From: Ruegeria atlantica
GTDB taxonomy: Bacteria; Pseudomonadota; Alphaproteobacteria; Rhodobacterales; Rhodobacteraceae
DNA: 64,000 bases
Assembly (NCBI RefSeq): GCF_001458195.1
Contig: NZ_CYPU01000039.1
Coordinates: 62,093-126,092 of the forward strand
Direction: 5' to 3'
The position numbers and the translations under genes are program-made. Position 1 is the stretch's first letter; every line of letters begins with the position of its first letter. Positions 62,424 to 64,000 of the stretch are shown here, in pieces. A model generated the notes under the pieces. That model was not told where the DNA came from, did no database searches, and saw only the letters and a program-made list of their open reading frames with translations.

Positions 62424-64000
62424 ATGTTATTCGGACTTGATGGCGTCGAGATAGGCCTCATTATCGTATTCTTCTGCCTCTTCGGGGGCATCCTTTCCGG
62501 GTTCCCGGTGGCTTTTGCCATCGGTGGGGCCGGTATCATCTCATTCGGGATCATCGCCGCGCTGGACAGTGCCGGTCTGTTAATACACCAGGCAATTGAT
62601 ACCAGTTCCCAAGCATACCGAGACCTTGTGAATTCGGGCGTCAAACCGGACACGGTGTCGGTGTTCCGCTTCCCGGATTTACCAAGGATCGCCGAGCCGG
62701 TCTTTGTGCAAGGCTGGGAAACCGCGCTGGACCGCAATCTCTCGTTCATCGTGAACCGCATGAACGAACGCGTTCTGGCGGGGCAGTCTATTGAGACACT
62801 GCTGGCCGTCCTGATGTTCGTTCTTATGGGCATCACGCTGGAACGCTCAAAGATCGCGAACGATCTGCTGACAACAATGGCGCGCGTCTTTGGACCGCTG
62901 CCGGGTGGTCTGGCCGTGTCGATCGTGGTCGTGGGTGCATTCCTGGCGGCCTCGACCGGTATTGTTGGTGCGACCGTGGTAACCATGGGCCTGCTGGCGC
63001 TGCCGACCATGTTGCGCAACAACTACTCGCCTGAACTGGCGACGGGTGTGATTGCGGCATCGGGCACGTTGGGGCAGATCATTCCGCCGTCAATCGTGAT
63101 CGTTCTGTTGGGCACCTTGGCGGGTGATCTCTATTCAACTGCGCAGGAAACACGCGCTCAGGACGCAGGCTGTACCGATGCGCTGACCTATCTGGGTGAA
63201 CCGGCTGTGGTATCGGTAGGAACGCTGTTCCAGGCCGCCTTATTGCCGGGGATCATGTTAGCGTTGCTCTATGCGCTTTATGCCTTTGGTTATGCACTGT
63301 TGAACCCTGAGAAAGCCCCGGCAGTTCCAATGTCCGGCGGAAGTGGTGAGCCGATCACGCGCAGTGAAGGGCTGACTTGGTTGCTTGGAGCACCTGTCGC
63401 CCTGATCTTTGGCGCAGTCCTGCTGGGCAGCTCGGGGGTCATTGGCAGCCAGAACATCAACGTCTCGGCGTTTTCAGACATCGGTGCGGGCGCGTCGCTG
63501 CGCACCAATGTTTCCGAGCAGTGCAAGGTGTCGATGATCGAGTTGCACGGACAATCCGCCTGGGATCAGGCCGTGTCCGAGCAGGAAACGATTGACGCCG
63601 CAGGTGGTGTCGCCAACGCCGAACGACTGAGCGAAGAGGCGCTGGTCGAGGCGCGCGAGGCCAAGATCGCCGCTGCGGCGCCGATTGGTACTGGTGTTGC
63701 GGTGATTGTGGTTCTGCTGGGTCTGACACTGGTCATGGGCCGCGGCATTGCGCCGTCCAAACCGACGCAGCCGTTGATTTTGGGCGCTATCGGTCTGCTG
63801 TTGATGTTGCTGGTTGATGTTCTGTTGATTGCACCAACAACGTCTTCGGGATTGACCTTCGTCTTGCTGGCTTTGCCCTTTGCCCTGGCAATGTACGGCT
63901 GCAAGGAGGCAGCAGCCCGGTGTGCCACGAACGATCTGATCCGGGTGGTTTTCCCGCCATTGGTTCTTATCATCGCGGTGCTGGGTTCGATCCTGGGCGG
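62424..64000 (+). CDS. TRAP transporter large permease subunit (DctM type), incomplete
   Basis: The gene runs off the right end of the window; 525 codons are visible. It begins MLFGLDGVEIGLIIVFFC with DctM blocks GFPVAFAIGG, FLAASTGIVGATVVTMGLL and IAASGTLGQIIPPSIVIVLLG. Large soluble insertions are present: one after the second helix (LIHQAIDTSSQAYRDLVNSG region, about 54-120), and another at about 345-410 (QCKVSMIELHGQSAWDQAVSEQ). These are seen in the enlarged DctM class that partners with large DctQ proteins. ATG 62424 has GGAG about 10 bases upstream. Confidence 0.9.
   Translation, partial: MLFGLDGVEIGLIIVFFCLFGGILSGFPVAFAIGGAGIISFGIIAALDSAGLLIHQAIDTSSQAYRDLVNSGVKPDTVSVFRFPDLPRIAEPVFVQGWETALDRNLSFIVNRMNERVLAGQSIETLLAVLMFVLMGITLERSKIANDLLTTMARVFGPLPGGLAVSIVVVGAFLAASTGIVGATVVTMGLLALPTMLRNNYSPELATGVIAASGTLGQIIPPSIVIVLLGTLAGDLYSTAQETRAQDAGCTDALTYLGEPAVVSVGTLFQAALLPGIMLALLYALYAFGYALLNPEKAPAVPMSGGSGEPITRSEGLTWLLGAPVALIFGAVLLGSSGVIGSQNINVSAFSDIGAGASLRTNVSEQCKVSMIELHGQSAWDQAVSEQETIDAAGGVANAERLSEEALVEAREAKIAAAAPIGTGVAVIVVLLGLTLVMGRGIAPSKPTQPLILGAIGLLLMLLVDVLLIAPTTSSGLTFVLLALPFALAMYGCKEAAARCATNDLIRVVFPPLVLIIAVLGSILG

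Noticed and set aside
1..64000. tRNA, rRNA, CRISPR arrays or insertion sequences
   Set aside because: None was seen on either strand; no TPsiC-loop motif in a cloverleaf context, no spaced direct repeats and no transposase frames.

Overview
The window looks like a chromosomal segment of a marine Rhodobacterales bacterium of the Roseobacter group. The basis is gene content and order: a gene transfer agent (GTA) locus next to cysE, a lipoyl-domain PdhB, GTG-start hemA (the 5-carbon-glycine ALA synthase type), an FnrL-type box, enlarged TRAP permeases and many housekeeping proteins of Rhodobacterales type. No tRNA, rRNA, CRISPR array or insertion sequence was seen. Almost all of the window is densely packed core genes; the accessory or decaying parts are about 4.15-10.1 kb (GTA remnant) and 15.6-16.4 kb (sulfotransferase pseudogene).

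Layout. 0-2.9 kb: tail of a HisA-like gene, then fabF-mltG. 2.9-4.1 kb: an RhlE-type DEAD-box helicase. 4.1-10.1 kb: remains of a GTA cluster. Small terminase g1 is intact, large terminase g2 is broken in at least four places, everything expected between g2 and g15 is missing, g15 (the giant TIM-barrel tail protein) is still open for about 1286 codons but has lost its start, and the small gene that follows g15 is present. 10.1-15.4 kb: a DksA-like protein, cysE, a small basic exported protein and pdhABC on the minus strand. 15.6-16.4 kb: sulfotransferase pseudogene. 16.4-25.7 kb: ftsB-like gene, an LprI-like protein, pgk, two tandem cyclophilins, alpha/beta hydrolase, aquaporin, MtfA-like peptidase, bactofilin plus M23 peptidase, DUF455 protein and Bcp. 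25.8-34.4 kb: AsmA-like giant protein, queA, MFS transporter, DUF924 protein, a membrane-anchored coiled-coil protein and lpdA. 34.5-45.7 kb: M20 dipeptidase, hemA, RodZ-like protein, ispG, Tat-type agmatine deiminase homologue, DsbA-like protein, M48 protease, aminotransferase and amiC. 45.8-53.5 kb: mrcA, a phosphotransferase, prfB, an amidase, a DUF2189 protein and an XRE regulator. 53.8-57.9 kb: ilvBN with a leader-peptide attenuator, a HalD/BesD-like oxygenase and a VOC protein. 58-64 kb: a two-component system divergent from a TRAP transporter that runs off the end of the window.

How genes work together. pdhABC and the distant lpdA (E3) together make the pyruvate dehydrogenase complex, and both carry the same palindrome TAGTTTA-N4-TAAACTA just before their start codons, so they are probably one regulon. 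ilvBN is preceded by a leader peptide rich in Leu, Val and Ile, an inverted repeat and a terminator: a classical attenuator. hemA carries a perfect FnrL-type site. Envelope functions are frequent (MltG, FtsB-like, bactofilin/M23, AmiC, PBP1A, RodZ-like, AsmA-like). The most unusual feature is the GTA locus caught in the middle of decay.
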